64,000 nt of DNA from contig JAVYKX010000001.1 in NCBI GenBank assembly GCA_038741495.1, positions 118,918-182,917 of the forward strand. Direction: 5' to 3'. The notes beneath the pieces are model-generated. The model ran no database searches and was not told the origin of the DNA. It saw only the letters and a list, made by a program, of their open reading frames with translations. Positions 32,775 through 41,199 of the stretch are shown here, piece after piece. Position numbers and translations under genes: made by a program. How positions within the stretch are numbered: the stretch's first letter is position 1; each line of letters starts with the position of its first letter. The DNA comes from Thermofilum sp. (lineage in GTDB: Archaea > Thermoproteota > Thermoprotei > Thermofilales > Thermofilaceae).

Positions 32775-33563
32775 TTATCTTTCTCTGAAAAGTTCTCTTA
32801 TAGATCTCAAGCCCGCAAGCAAGAGGACGTAGGAGGTTGCGTAGAGGAGGTCCGCTGGGAGGAATTCAAATGTTCCGGCAGCGTAGTAGAGGAGGTCGGC
32901 GAAGCAGAACGCGATGAAAGCTAGGGCAATTAGCGAGAGCGCGGAGCCCATAACACCCGGCCTGAAAGTCATGGCCGCGTACAGGGAGGTGAAGAGGAGC
33001 GCTGCATCCAGGAAAATGTAAAGCAAGGTGAGCAGCCTTCCGGTCGGAGAACCTCCTTTAAGCAGCGTGCTAGCGACCGCTGCAGCGGCTAGGGAAGCTG
33101 CCGCTGCGGTGATCACGACGGCCGGTGCTAGGATCTTGAGGGTTTTAATCTCTTTTAGCTGCGAAGCGAAAGGCTTAGCTAGATACCACAGTCCCACCAT
33201 GAGTAAAGGGTACCCTGCAGTCCATAGACCGTAGGCAACGGATTCTACCTGAGGCCCGCCGTAAAACGCGTAGAGTGCAGCCCAAGAGATCTCGGAGAAT
33301 GTCCACACAGCTAATCCGGCGGTTACGAAGAGCCAGGGGCGCAGCACGTGAGGTGGGTCTCCGGCGCAGCTCTTCAGCAGCAAGAGGCCTTCCCGCAGAA
33401 CGAGCACCGCTACAGCGGCGCTGAATAAGTTGAAGTAGAGGTTTACGTGGAACGAGCGGGAACCTTGCCCTGCGAAAAGCAGCGCGATGACCGGCACTAG
33501 GAGAATTGTTAGCGCTGAAACAAGTAGTCTTAGGGAGGATTCGATCATCCGTTTAGACGGCAT
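32775..33563 (-). CDS. hypothetical eight-span membrane protein, paralogue A
   Basis: 262 residues with about eight hydrophobic segments, short loops and a basic C-terminal tail. It shares with its neighbour the conserved blocks LLYYAAGTFEFLPADLLYA, an S-E-x-x-W/Y region and a similar span layout, so the two arose by duplication. The layout resembles 7TM sensor input domains, but no output domain is attached. It starts at ATG 33561-33563. No function is recognised. Confidence 0.65.
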   Translation of the reverse strand: MPSKRMIESSLRLLVSALTILLVPVIALLFAGQGSRSFHVNLYFNLFSAAVAVLVLREGLLLLKSCAGDPPHVLRPWLFVTAGLAVWTFSEISWAALYAFYGGPQVESVAYGLWTAGYPLLMVGLWYLAKPFASQLKEIKTLKILAPAVVITAAAASLAAAAVASTLLKGGSPTGRLLTLLYIFLDAALLFTSLYAAMTFRPGVMGSALSLIALAFIAFCFADLLYYAAGTFEFLPADLLYATSYVLLLAGLRSIRELFRER

Positions 33564-33636
33564 GAACCCTTACTCTCATATTCTCAATATGGCTATTTAT
33601 ATTGATTTATTGCCAGGCCTTTCCTAGACTTTTAGC

Positions 33637-34437
33637 TTAGTGATGCTTTTCCCGTCCGCTTTCCCGCAATATTTCCAGATTCACCCGCAACCCCAGGGTT
33701 ACTAAGACGTAGGAGGCTGCGTATAGAAGATCTGCGGGCACGAACACGGGCGTACCAGCAGCGAAGTAGAGGAGGTCGGCTACGCTGAAGTGAATCAACC
33801 CTAAGGCCACGAGCCAGTATGCGAAGCCTAAAGCCCCTCCCCGGAATGCGCGAACCGTAGACGCTGACATGACGAGGAGCACAGCATCTAGGACCGTGTA
33901 GGAGGAGTCGACGAGTTGAGCGAGCGAGAGCTGTCCATCCGCCCCTGCCTTAACGTACACTACAGCGGTGGCGGTTACAGCGAGAGCGATGGAGAAAATT
34001 ATCAGCAAGGACGCGCTCCCGGTGCTTACTCCGAGCCGTTCAAGCTGAGAAGAAAAAGGTCTAGACAGAGTCCACAGCCAGAGGAAGAGTAGCGGGTAGC
34101 CGGCAAGCCACAGGGCATCGCAGACAGAGAGGGCGAGCGCCTCCCCGTAGAGGATGATAAAACCCGTGTAAACAGTTTCGGCAAGCGCCCATAGCGCAAC
34201 ACCGGTTACCAGGAAGAGGAGCGGCTGCGTGACTTGCCTCGGGCTGCCTGCGTACGCGCGTAGGAGAGCTAGCCCGCTGAGAAGAGCGGCGAAAGAAGCC
34301 GCAGCAGTATAAACGTTGACGTACACAGCGTACAGGTCACGGTTCACGAAGAGGAGCAGGGCTGCCGGCAGCAGCAGGGCCGCCAAGAGTATGGCGAGGT
34401 TTCTGGCTGCGAAACCCCTCAAATCTCTCAAAGGCAT
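33637..34437 (-). CDS. hypothetical eight-span membrane protein, paralogue B
   Basis: 266 residues with the same topology as the adjacent gene. Shared blocks are DLLYFAAGTPVFVPADLLYA, LWLAGYPLLFLWLW and FSSQLERLG-like loops. The two genes are in tandem, separated by 73 bp of AT-rich sequence that could hold a promoter for the downstream copy. It is divergent from the flavodiiron gene. Substrate or signal unknown. Confidence 0.65.
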   Translation of the reverse strand: MPLRDLRGFAARNLAILLAALLLPAALLLFVNRDLYAVYVNVYTAAASFAALLSGLALLRAYAGSPRQVTQPLLFLVTGVALWALAETVYTGFIILYGEALALSVCDALWLAGYPLLFLWLWTLSRPFSSQLERLGVSTGSASLLIIFSIALAVTATAVVYVKAGADGQLSLAQLVDSSYTVLDAVLLVMSASTVRAFRGGALGFAYWLVALGLIHFSVADLLYFAAGTPVFVPADLLYAASYVLVTLGLRVNLEILRESGREKHH

Positions 34438-34501
34438 GCGGGATGCCCGCCAGCCCAGCTACTATGTCTAACCTCTTTCGCTGCTCTAACGTCAAGCAAG
34501 C

Positions 34502-34510
34502 AAATATAAA
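34502..34510 (+). promoter_or_regulatory. TATA box of the flavodiiron gene
   Basis: AAATATAAA is centred 27 nt upstream of the in-frame GTG at 34533, and this spacing fixes the start. Confidence 0.55.
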
Positions 34511-34532
34511 GAGGCTTCGAGAAGTGTCCAGC

Positions 34533-35750
34533 GTGGAGCCTAGAACTTTTGTCGAGAAAGTGACGCCTGACCTCTTCCTGCTTCGAGTAGACGATACGAG
34601 GATCAAGTTCTTCGAAGGCATGTGGGAGATTCCCGAAGGGATCACGTACAACGCGTACCTGCTCGCCACCGGCGAGGGCGCCGTGCTCTTCGATGGCTGG
34701 AAGCGCGAGTACGCGGAGCTTCTCCTAAGCTCGCTCGAGAGCATCGTGGATATCCGAAGCGTCAAGTTCGCTGTCGTGCACCACGCGGAGCCTGACCACT
34801 CGGGCTCTGCTCCCGTTCTGGCGGAGAAAGCTCCTCACGCCGTCTTCCTCGGGCACCCGATAGCGGGCAGGATCCTGAAGTCGCACTACCGTGTGGAGAG
34901 GTTCAGGCCCGTGAAGGATGGCGAGGCTCTCCAGCTGGGCGGGCGCACGCTGCGCTTCATCTACGCGCCGTGGCTGCACTGGCCTGACACGATCTTCACC
35001 TTCGTAGAGGAGGAGGGCGTCCTCCTATCCTGCGATGTTTTCGGCGGCTACTCCACTCCATCCCTCTTCGACGACGAGGCTGACTTAGAGGCGCTGGCGC
35101 GCGCCTTAAGGAAGTATGCTGTCACGGTTGTCGGCCACTACAGCGAGTGGATAGCGAAGGGCTTGGAGAAGCTGAAAACCGCAGGCATCAACCCCAAGAT
35201 TATCGCGCCGGCGCATGGTCCCGTGTACCGTAGCAACCCGCACTGGGCCATCGAGAGGTGGGCTGAGATCTCCTCCGGTGCGGCTAAGCGGGGTAAAACC
35301 GCCCTCGTCTACGTCTCCATGTACGGCAACGTCGACAGGCTTTTCCACGCGCTCGAGGAGCGCTTGAGGGGGAGGGGCCTAGAGGTCGCTGTTCACGCGT
35401 TCACCGACAAGCAGCGTTCTCTCGCGAGCGAGGTTCTCACCGACGTATCCGACGCAGAGCTGCTGATTCTCGGCGTGCCCGTGTACGAGGCGAGCGTACA
35501 CCCCCTGATGATCCACCTGGCGAGGCTCATCGGCGAGAAGCTACCCTCCCGCAAGCAGATCCCGATCCTTCTTCTCTCGAGCTACGGCTGGGGCCCCGCG
35601 AGCCGCAAGCTAGCCGAGATCCTCCAGAGCTACGGCTTCACCAACCTGCACATCATCGACTTCGAGGGCTCTGCAGGCGCAGAGCTACTCGCTAAAGTCG
35701 ACTCCCTGCTCTCCGAAGCCCACGCAAAGCTAGCAGGGGGAGGAGCCTAG
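34533..35750 (+). CDS. flavodiiron protein (A-type; FprA/ROO family)
   Basis: Reduces O2 to water (or NO to N2O), protecting an anaerobe. An N-terminal beta-lactamase-like domain carries the diiron ligands HHAEPDH, LHWPD, SCDVFGG and PAHGPV. A C-terminal flavodoxin domain binds FMN, with a phosphate loop at SMYGNVDR. GTG 34533 is chosen from the TATA box and gives 405 residues, normal for the family; homologous sequence begins close to this point. It stands alone, so the electron donor (rubredoxin or similar) must be encoded elsewhere. Confidence 0.9.
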   Translation: MEPRTFVEKVTPDLFLLRVDDTRIKFFEGMWEIPEGITYNAYLLATGEGAVLFDGWKREYAELLLSSLESIVDIRSVKFAVVHHAEPDHSGSAPVLAEKAPHAVFLGHPIAGRILKSHYRVERFRPVKDGEALQLGGRTLRFIYAPWLHWPDTIFTFVEEEGVLLSCDVFGGYSTPSLFDDEADLEALARALRKYAVTVVGHYSEWIAKGLEKLKTAGINPKIIAPAHGPVYRSNPHWAIERWAEISSGAAKRGKTALVYVSMYGNVDRLFHALEERLRGRGLEVAVHAFTDKQRSLASEVLTDVSDAELLILGVPVYEASVHPLMIHLARLIGEKLPSRKQIPILLLSSYGWGPASRKLAEILQSYGFTNLHIIDFEGSAGAELLAKVDSLLSEAHAKLAGGGA

Positions 35751-35805
35751 CCTCCCCTCTCTTCCCTCGTGCAGCTCCAGAGCCAGCCCTGCAGCCCAGC
35801 AAGCT

Positions 35806-36531
35806 CTAGATGCTGGCTGCTTTCACCCTGCCGACCAGCTCGACGAGAGCTTCCACAGCAATCTTGAAGACTTCAGCGCCCTTCTCCCGCGTGGAAGTCT
35901 TCGAGACGCCGAAAACCCCGCTCCGAGTCCTATCGTGGGTGTACTCCGGGTAGAACGCCAGCCCGTCGGTCGGCAGCTCCGCAGGCTTCTCGTCCACAGC
36001 CCTGCTCATGTTCACGTGCTCTCCGTGAAGGTACAGGTTTAGCGAAGTCTCCACAGCTGCCGCGTGGCCGAGCTCCTCCCTGCTGAAGAGCTTCCCGAGC
36101 TCGGGAAGAGTCCACCACTGGAAAACCACCACGAGCAACCCCTCGCTTCTCAGCTCTCTAGCGAGAGACAGCAGCGCGGAGAGGTTTCCACCGTGCCCGT
36201 TCACCACGATAATCTTCCTCGCACCGTGCTTCTTCAGCGAGAGCACGATATCCCGGACGTACTCCTTCAGCACATCCTCACGAACCCAAACGGTTCCCGG
36301 GAAGGCTGAGTGGTGCGCGCTCACCCCGAAGGGCACAGGAGGCAGCACGAGCGTCCCCGTTCTCCGTCCCGCCTCCTCGGCGAGGGCATAAGCCACCAGG
36401 TAGTCGGTTCCCAGGGGGTTGTGAGGCCCGTGCTGCTCCACAGAGCCTACGGGAAGGAGGACCGTGTCGTTCGAGGAGAAGTAATCTGCCGCGTCCTTCC
36501 AGCTCATAAGGGAAAGCCTAAGCTCTCTCAC
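35806..36531 (-). CDS. creatininase-family amidohydrolase
   Basis: 241 residues. The metal-binding set of the family is present: PVGSVEQHGPH, GTDYLVA, VNGHGGN and AAVETSLNLY. Relatives include creatininase, the archaeal FAPy deformylase ArfB of riboflavin/F420 synthesis, and MftE. The substrate cannot be assigned from sequence alone, though ArfB is the archaeal role to test. GTG 36531 is about 26 nt below a minus-strand TATA-like box at 36553-36561, so probably leaderless. No riboflavin genes are adjacent. Confidence 0.82.
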   Translation of the reverse strand: MRELRLSLMSWKDAADYFSSNDTVLLPVGSVEQHGPHNPLGTDYLVAYALAEEAGRRTGTLVLPPVPFGVSAHHSAFPGTVWVREDVLKEYVRDIVLSLKKHGARKIIVVNGHGGNLSALLSLARELRSEGLLVVVFQWWTLPELGKLFSREELGHAAAVETSLNLYLHGEHVNMSRAVDEKPAELPTDGLAFYPEYTHDRTRSGVFGVSKTSTREKGAEVFKIAVEALVELVGRVKAASI

Positions 36532-36552
36532 AACGTCCCCAGGAGAGAATCT

Positions 36553-36561
36553 GCTTTAAGC
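36553..36561 (-). promoter_or_regulatory. TATA-like box of the creatininase-family gene
   Basis: Minus-strand GCTTAAAGC is centred 26 nt from GTG 36531. Confidence 0.4.
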
Positions 36562-36594
36562 TTTCGCCAGGCCAGCAGTCAGCTTCGATGCATA

Positions 36595-37161
36595 CTACTC
36601 TATCGTCACTTCAAAGCTGTCATGAGTGTAGCCGAGCCCCCAGCAGTGATTTTCTCGCACAGTTACTCTCCGTCCGGTTAGCCTGTGGAGCGAGCCGGCG
36701 ATCAAACCCCTCTCGAAGTGGCAGACCGCTCTACCGATGTTGGGAATGCCCGAGCTCGAGATTGACTCGTAGACGAGTATGCGGGCATGCTTCTCCCCGG
36801 CTTCTAGAACGTCGAGAATACCGATACGCTGGTTAAGAGTGAAGTTTGCTAATTCTTCGATGCTGCTGACGAGACCTCTCTCCACAGCTTTCTCACCTAT
36901 CTCGCGCCCAGCGCTGTAGAGAACTATTGCTAGAGCTTTCTCGCCGAGCTCCGGCGGCTGAGACCACCTCAAAAGCCTAAACGTCATCACGTACACTGCA
37001 TCCTCCGGGTTCAAGCTCTGAAACGTAGGTCGCTCCGCGGCTAAGAGGTCGGTTAGCGTGAAGCTCTCAACTCGGGGGCTCAACTCGGCCTCTCCTCTCT
37101 CTTCTCTGAGAGCCTGCTCGCGGTACTGGCGGATAACATTGCTCAAATCCTCGAGCTCCAC
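36595..37161 (-). CDS. V4R (4-vinyl reductase-like) domain protein
   Basis: 188 residues. A C-terminal domain with VYESISSSG, AVCHFERGLIAGSLHRLTG and RENHCWGLGY resembles the V4R small-molecule-binding domain of regulators, including two of its conserved Cys positions. The N-terminal 60 residues are charged and helical. No attached DNA-binding or kinase domain is present, so it may be a stand-alone sensor. The GTG start at 37161 is tentative. The next gene upstream on this strand is the 127-residue hypothetical, 46 nt away. Confidence 0.65.
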   Translation of the reverse strand: MELEDLSNVIRQYREQALREERGEAELSPRVESFTLTDLLAAERPTFQSLNPEDAVYVMTFRLLRWSQPPELGEKALAIVLYSAGREIGEKAVERGLVSSIEELANFTLNQRIGILDVLEAGEKHARILVYESISSSGIPNIGRAVCHFERGLIAGSLHRLTGRRVTVRENHCWGLGYTHDSFEVTIE

Positions 37162-37207
37162 GGCCGAACCCCCAGGCTTTTCCTTTTCTTCAAATCGCCG
37201 GTTTAAA

Positions 37208-37591
37208 TTACTCGCGTATGATTTCGCTCTTCAAAGCACGAGCGAGCCGAACAACTTCTAGAAGTGCACGCGCGTGGAGCCTGTTCTCGGGCGTCGCAGG
37301 GCTTTCGAATACGCGGCTGAAAACGTTCTCGATAGCGGCGTAAATCTTCTCATCGAAGGGGATGAGCCCCCTAGCCTGTACGAGCAAATCGTAAAGGCGC
37401 CACGCGTTGGTTGAAGGAACGCGCAGCAGAGCGTCTCGGAAAACACCTTGCGCAAAGAACGTGAGTGGGACTACGTGCGTCCACCGTCCATAGGCCTCTT
37501 CAACCGCTCTCGCGCAGTCCTCCCACCTCTCATGCTGAGAGCACTGCTCAACCCAGTCGCGTAGCACGCGCACAGACCAGCGTACTGCCAT
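37208..37591 (-). CDS. hypothetical 127-residue helical protein
   Basis: A soluble protein made mostly of helices with Trp- and Arg-rich segments. No family was recognised. It ends 46 nt before the V4R gene and starts divergently from the aminotransferase gene, with start codons about 60 bp apart. Its presence argues that the aminotransferase does not begin upstream of 37592. Confidence 0.5.
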   Translation of the reverse strand: MAVRWSVRVLRDWVEQCSQHERWEDCARAVEEAYGRWTHVVPLTFFAQGVFRDALLRVPSTNAWRLYDLLVQARGLIPFDEKIYAAIENVFSRVFESPATPENRLHARALLEVVRLARALKSEIIRE

Positions 37592-37617
37592 CTCTTCATT
37601 CTAATTCCCGTATCCTC

Positions 37618-37630
37618 GTAAAAAAGAATA
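37618..37630 (+). promoter_or_regulatory. AT-rich promoter element of the aminotransferase gene
   Basis: GTAAAAAAGAATA is centred 27 nt upstream of GTG 37651. It is a weak TATA match, but its position agrees with the start chosen on protein grounds. Confidence 0.35.
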
Positions 37631-37650
37631 GCGGGTGCCGCCTCGAAGAT

Positions 37651-38679
37651 GTGATCCGCGTGAGCCGGAGAGGAGGCTACGTGCGTTTGAACATGAACGA
37701 GTCACCTTACCCTCCCCCACCGCTAGCTGTCAAGATGGCGAAGAGGTACGCTGGCCACATGAACCTCTACGAGGTCGAGCACCTGCGGGAAGAGCTTCTC
37801 GAAGAGCTGAGCCGCTACGCTGGCGTCAGCCGGCGCAGCATCGACTTGTTCGCAGGCAGCTCGGAAGCAATCTCCATCATGCTGTCCCTAGCCAGGGCGA
37901 GCGGCGTCGACGTAGTGCTGCCGCACCCAACCTTCTTCGTCGTCTACGAGCTGGCCCGCGCGCACGGCGTGAGGCTGGTTCCCGTCCAGCTTAGCGGAGA
38001 AGACTTCGAGCTGCGAGCCGAGGAGCTCGCCCGGAGAGCAGGGGGAAGGCTGGTCTACCTCGCGAACCCGAACAACCCGACGGGTAATCTTCTCGTCGAG
38101 GATGCTGCGCTTGTAGCGAGGCTCGCCGCCAGAGCTAAGTACCTGTTCCTCGACGAAGCGTACTATGAGTTCTCCGGCACCACCTTCTGCAGCGACGCGG
38201 TCGAGCTAGGTAACGTCGCCGTGCTGAGAAGCCTTTCGAAAGCGTTCAGCCTCGCGGGGGCTAGAGTCGGCTACGTTGTCGCGAGCCCCGAGATGCTTAG
38301 AGCCCTCAACAGCTTTAGAATAGGTTTCGAGGTCCCTGTGATCTCGCAAGCTGCCGCCCTGGGTGCTCTGAGGTCCCGCGGCTACGCGAGTAGAGTAGTC
38401 GAAGAGGTCTCCAAGACTAGGGAGTGGTTTAGGGAGAAGCTTCTCGAGCTGGGGATCCCAACCCCGGAGAGCCGGACGAACTTCGTGCTCGCTAAGCTGC
38501 CTACTTCATGCGTAAAGGTTCAGAGAAGGCTGAGGAGGATGGGCTTCCTGGTCATGTGCTTCGACGGCGTGCCGGAGCTCCGCCGCTTCAGACAGTACAT
38601 GCGCATCACGGTTGGGAGGCGCGACCAAATGGAGGCTTTCCTCGAGGCTTTCAGGAGGGCTCTCGGGAAAGAGATATAG
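37651..38679 (+). CDS. histidinol-phosphate aminotransferase-like class I/II aminotransferase
   Basis: A PLP enzyme of 342 residues. The N-terminus LNMNESPYPPPP is typical of HisC and threonine-phosphate decarboxylase-like proteins. NPNNPTGN contacts PLP, DEAYYEF follows, and SLSKAFSLAGARVGY carries the Schiff-base Lys. GTG 37651 suits the AT element 27 nt upstream and avoids overlap with the divergent gene. No other his or cobalamin genes are adjacent, so HisC or a CobD-like role cannot be decided. A 2-hydroxyacid dehydrogenase gene follows after 22 nt. Confidence 0.85.
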   Translation: MIRVSRRGGYVRLNMNESPYPPPPLAVKMAKRYAGHMNLYEVEHLREELLEELSRYAGVSRRSIDLFAGSSEAISIMLSLARASGVDVVLPHPTFFVVYELARAHGVRLVPVQLSGEDFELRAEELARRAGGRLVYLANPNNPTGNLLVEDAALVARLAARAKYLFLDEAYYEFSGTTFCSDAVELGNVAVLRSLSKAFSLAGARVGYVVASPEMLRALNSFRIGFEVPVISQAAALGALRSRGYASRVVEEVSKTREWFREKLLELGIPTPESRTNFVLAKLPTSCVKVQRRLRRMGFLVMCFDGVPELRRFRQYMRITVGRRDQMEAFLEAFRRALGKEI

Positions 38680-38701
38680 ATTCAGCCAGGTGCCTGCACT
38701 G

Positions 38702-39664
38702 ATGGCGAAAGTTTTCGTCGCCTTAAGGCTGACCAGCTGGGAGCGGGAGATTCTCGAGTCCGCTCTTCTCGGCTTAGCGGAAGTGGCTTACCTGCGAAGC
38801 GAGTCGTACGAGGGCATCGAGGACGCTGAAGCAGCGATAGCGCTCCAGCTGCCGCTTCAAGCTCTCGACAGAGCTCGGCGTCTACGCTTCGTGCAAGTGC
38901 CTGCAGCCGGCGTGGACTGGCTCAACGTGAAGGAGCTGGCTGCGCGCGGAATCACAGTCGCCTCAGCTAAAGGTTGCAACGCTAGAGCTGTCGCGGAGCA
39001 CGCGCTCGCCCTAATCTTCGCCCTGGCGAAGCGCATCGCTCTCCAGGATTCTGAGCTAAAGCGTGGCTCGTGGCTCCGCTACGTTGAGGAGAACTTCCTC
39101 CAAGACATCGAGGGGTCGACGCTGGCTATCGTCGGCTACGGGAGCATAGGGAGGGAGCTCGCTCGGATGGCTAAGGCTCTCGGCATGAAGGTCATCGGCG
39201 TGAGGAGAAACCCCCAGCCCGACGGCGTCGCAGACCTTGTGTGCGGAGTCGAAGAGCTTCACAGAGTTCTGGGCGAGGCGGACTACGTCGTCGTAGCGCT
39301 GCCTCTCACAGAGGAGACTCGCGGGCTGATCGGCGAGCGCGAGCTGAGAGCCATGAAGAGAAGCGCTTACCTGATCAACGTGGGGCGCGGCCCAGTCGTG
39401 GATGAGAAAGCGCTCCGCAGGGCTTTGGAGGAAGGATGGATCGCCGGCGCGGGTATAGACGTCTGGTGGCTCTACCCGCCTGAGGAGGGCTGGCCCTCCC
39501 GGGAGGGTATTCACAAGCTGCCGAACGTCGTCGCAACGCACCATAAGGCGGGATGGACGAGGAAGTCTAGAGAGGCTTGCCTGCGCTTCTCCGCGGAGAA
39601 CGTTGCACGCTTTCTCAGCGGCCTTAAACCGCTGAACGTGGTTGAGCCGGGCCAGTGGTACTGA
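38702..39664 (+). CDS. D-isomer-specific 2-hydroxyacid dehydrogenase family protein
   Basis: An NAD(P)-dependent reductase or dehydrogenase of 320 residues. The nucleotide motif is VGYGSIGRELA, the catalytic Arg-Glu region is INVGRGPVVDE through GWIAGAGIDVWW, and the His is in THHKAGWT. It may act as glyoxylate/hydroxypyruvate reductase or phosphoglycerate dehydrogenase-like; the length lacks the ACT/ASB domains of long SerA. It lies 22 nt after the aminotransferase, suggesting one transcript and possibly a transamination-reduction pair. ATG 38702 is clear. Confidence 0.85.
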   Translation: MAKVFVALRLTSWEREILESALLGLAEVAYLRSESYEGIEDAEAAIALQLPLQALDRARRLRFVQVPAAGVDWLNVKELAARGITVASAKGCNARAVAEHALALIFALAKRIALQDSELKRGSWLRYVEENFLQDIEGSTLAIVGYGSIGRELARMAKALGMKVIGVRRNPQPDGVADLVCGVEELHRVLGEADYVVVALPLTEETRGLIGERELRAMKRSAYLINVGRGPVVDEKALRRALEEGWIAGAGIDVWWLYPPEEGWPSREGIHKLPNVVATHHKAGWTRKSREACLRFSAENVARFLSGLKPLNVVEPGQWY

Positions 39665-39680
39665 TCCTCGGCTTTAAGGA

Positions 39681-39690
39681 AAGTTTAAAT
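39681..39690 (+). promoter_or_regulatory. TATA-like box of the EamA transporter gene
   Basis: AAGTTTAAAT is centred about 27 nt upstream of GTG 39715 and follows directly after the previous gene's stop. Confidence 0.5.
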
Positions 39691-39714
39691 CGCCGGGCTT
39701 CTCGCAGCTTCCCC

Positions 39715-40578
39715 GTGTCTTCGCCGGCGGCGACTGCACTCTCGCTGATTGGAGCACTTTGCTTTTCAGGGGCAGCTGTCCTCTACCGCTCAGGGATGCA
39801 AAACTCCTCGATCTCACCGCTCGCAGCCAACGCGCTCCGCTCCCTGACGGTGCTCCCCCTCCTGGCAGCCATCGGGGCCCTGACAGGAGCCAGCTACGAG
39901 AAACCTGCCCAGTTCTACATTCTCGCGTTTCTCTCAATGCTCTTCATCTTCTTCGTAGGCGACTCCCTCCTTCTCTACGGGCTGGGTGTCGCTCCGATAA
40001 GCCTGGTTTACCCCGCCGCCTACACGTACCCTCTCTTCACGGTGCTTTTCTCGAAGCTTCTCCTAGGGGTGAACGCGAAGCCGAGCGTTCTCGCAGCAGC
40101 GCTGCTCATCATAGGCGGCGTCACCCTAGCTTACTGGGGCGGCTCGGGGAAGATGGGCGGCTCGGTTGCCCGCGGGCTCGCGGCAGGCTTAGGCGCTAGC
40201 GTGAGCTGGGGTCTCGGGATCACGCTCAACCAGCCGGCTCTCTACTACTCGACCCCGGTCGAGTTCACGGTAGTGAGGCTCGTGATGCTCCTTGCCCTAT
40301 CCCTGCCCGTCGCTCTGAAAGAGCTCTCTCAGAAAAGAGCGGTGCGCGCCGGCCCCCTAGTTCTGGGAGGGCTTCTCGGCGTTGGCGCCGGCCCCCTAGC
40401 GTACCTTTACGCTATAGAGATGGTCGGGGTCGTGGAGCCCAGCGTCATTTCTTCCTCGACCCCGGTGCTAGCGCTCCTGCTCGGCGGGCTCACCCTCAAG
40501 GAGAAGCCCGGCTTCAGAGCCCTGCTGGGCAGCCTTCTTGTAGCTGCCGGCATCTCCATCCTGGTGCTCGGCCCCTGA
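39715..40578 (+). CDS. EamA/DMT-family transporter
   Basis: A polytopic permease of 287 residues with about ten hydrophobic segments in two EamA repeats. Each repeat starts with a short Ser/Gly-rich span such as SLIGALCFSGAAVLYR and GASVSWGLGITLN. Family members export or import metabolites, amino acids or nucleotide sugars; the substrate is unknown. GTG 39715 is set by the TATA box 27 nt upstream, which discards a 20-residue basic leader. It ends five bases before the convergent thioesterase gene. Confidence 0.85.
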   Translation: MSSPAATALSLIGALCFSGAAVLYRSGMQNSSISPLAANALRSLTVLPLLAAIGALTGASYEKPAQFYILAFLSMLFIFFVGDSLLLYGLGVAPISLVYPAAYTYPLFTVLFSKLLLGVNAKPSVLAAALLIIGGVTLAYWGGSGKMGGSVARGLAAGLGASVSWGLGITLNQPALYYSTPVEFTVVRLVMLLALSLPVALKELSQKRAVRAGPLVLGGLLGVGAGPLAYLYAIEMVGVVEPSVISSSTPVLALLLGGLTLKEKPGFRALLGSLLVAAGISILVLGP

Positions 40579-40583
40579 GCTTC

Positions 40584-40988
40584 TCAGCCGCCAGCCCGGC
40601 TAGCGAGCAGTGTTTTCACCTTTCGGGCAAACTCCTCTCTACTCACTATAGCCCTCTCGTGGAAAGCGTAGCCGATCATTTCCACCCCGCTCCACGCCTC
40701 CGCCCAGAAGAGAATCCGCCGCTCGTCAGCGTGGAGAACCTGGACGCGAACCTCTACCTCCGCCCCTTCGGGAGCAGGCTTCACGTGGTGTATCTCTACG
40801 CGCACTCCGACGGTTGTGAACTCTGCTGGAAGATGCTGGTCTGCGAGAATCCGGCAAGTCTCCTCCACGAATCCTACTAGAGAAGGGGTTGCTAGAACTC
40901 TCAGGCCGCCGGCGTCTATGTGCTTCGCAGTGTTCTCAGCTTTGACGGTGAAGCGGCGCGAATACGTGCTTCCACGCTCGATCGGCAC
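40584..40988 (-). CDS. FlK-like hot-dog thioesterase
   Basis: A hot-dog fold acyl-CoA thioesterase-like protein of 134 residues. Segments match the FlK (fluoroacetyl-CoA thioesterase) family: TPSLVGFVEETC, VGVRVEIHHVKP, and IGYAFHERAIV. GTG 40988 lies 27 nt below the minus-strand TATA-like box at 41012-41018; GTG 41009 would be too close to it. The acyl-CoA substrate in this organism is not known. Confidence 0.8.
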   Translation of the reverse strand: MPIERGSTYSRRFTVKAENTAKHIDAGGLRVLATPSLVGFVEETCRILADQHLPAEFTTVGVRVEIHHVKPAPEGAEVEVRVQVLHADERRILFWAEAWSGVEMIGYAFHERAIVSREEFARKVKTLLASRAGG

Positions 40989-41011
40989 GCGGCTGCGAAG
41001 CCGGTCCACCT

Positions 41012-41018
41012 AATTAAG
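41012..41018 (-). promoter_or_regulatory. TATA-like box of the thioesterase gene
   Basis: Minus-strand CTTAATTA is centred 27 nt from GTG 40988, which sets the start. Confidence 0.45.
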
Positions 41019-41038
41019 CTTCCGGAGATGTTGAGCGT

Positions 41039-41111
41039 GGGGCCAGCCCCTCACGCGTCATCGATGCAGGCTCTCGAAGCGCTCCCTGAGAGGAGTGGAG
41101 GGGCCAGCCCC
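41039..41111. repeat. two copies of a 12-bp hairpin sequence
   Basis: GGGGCCAGCCCC occurs at 41039-41050 and 41100-41111, each followed by T. Each copy can fold as GGGG/CCCC or GGGGC/GCCCC with a tiny loop. The copies are 61 bp apart in the noncoding gap between the thioesterase and DUF131 genes. A control or transcript-end role is possible. Confidence 0.4.
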
Positions 41112-41199
41112 TGATGCTAGCGGGATATTTGCGTATAAAGTTGGCGGCCCGAGAAGCTCCGCGGCCAGCGAAGCCTGGGGTGAGGCTTGAGCAACGTTT

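Noticed and set aside
36310-36681. 123-codon plus-strand frame between the creatininase and V4R genes
   Set aside because: Mostly antisense to the creatininase-family gene, with a Pro/Arg-rich product and no start signals.
37465-37650. N-terminal extension of the HisC-like aminotransferase
   Set aside because: It would overlap a divergent gene for over 120 nt, and homologous sequence begins only after about residue 65 of that reading.
41060-41115. Possible C/D-box sRNA near the duplicated hairpins
   Set aside because: Two CTGA sequences occur, but no acceptable C or C' box is present.
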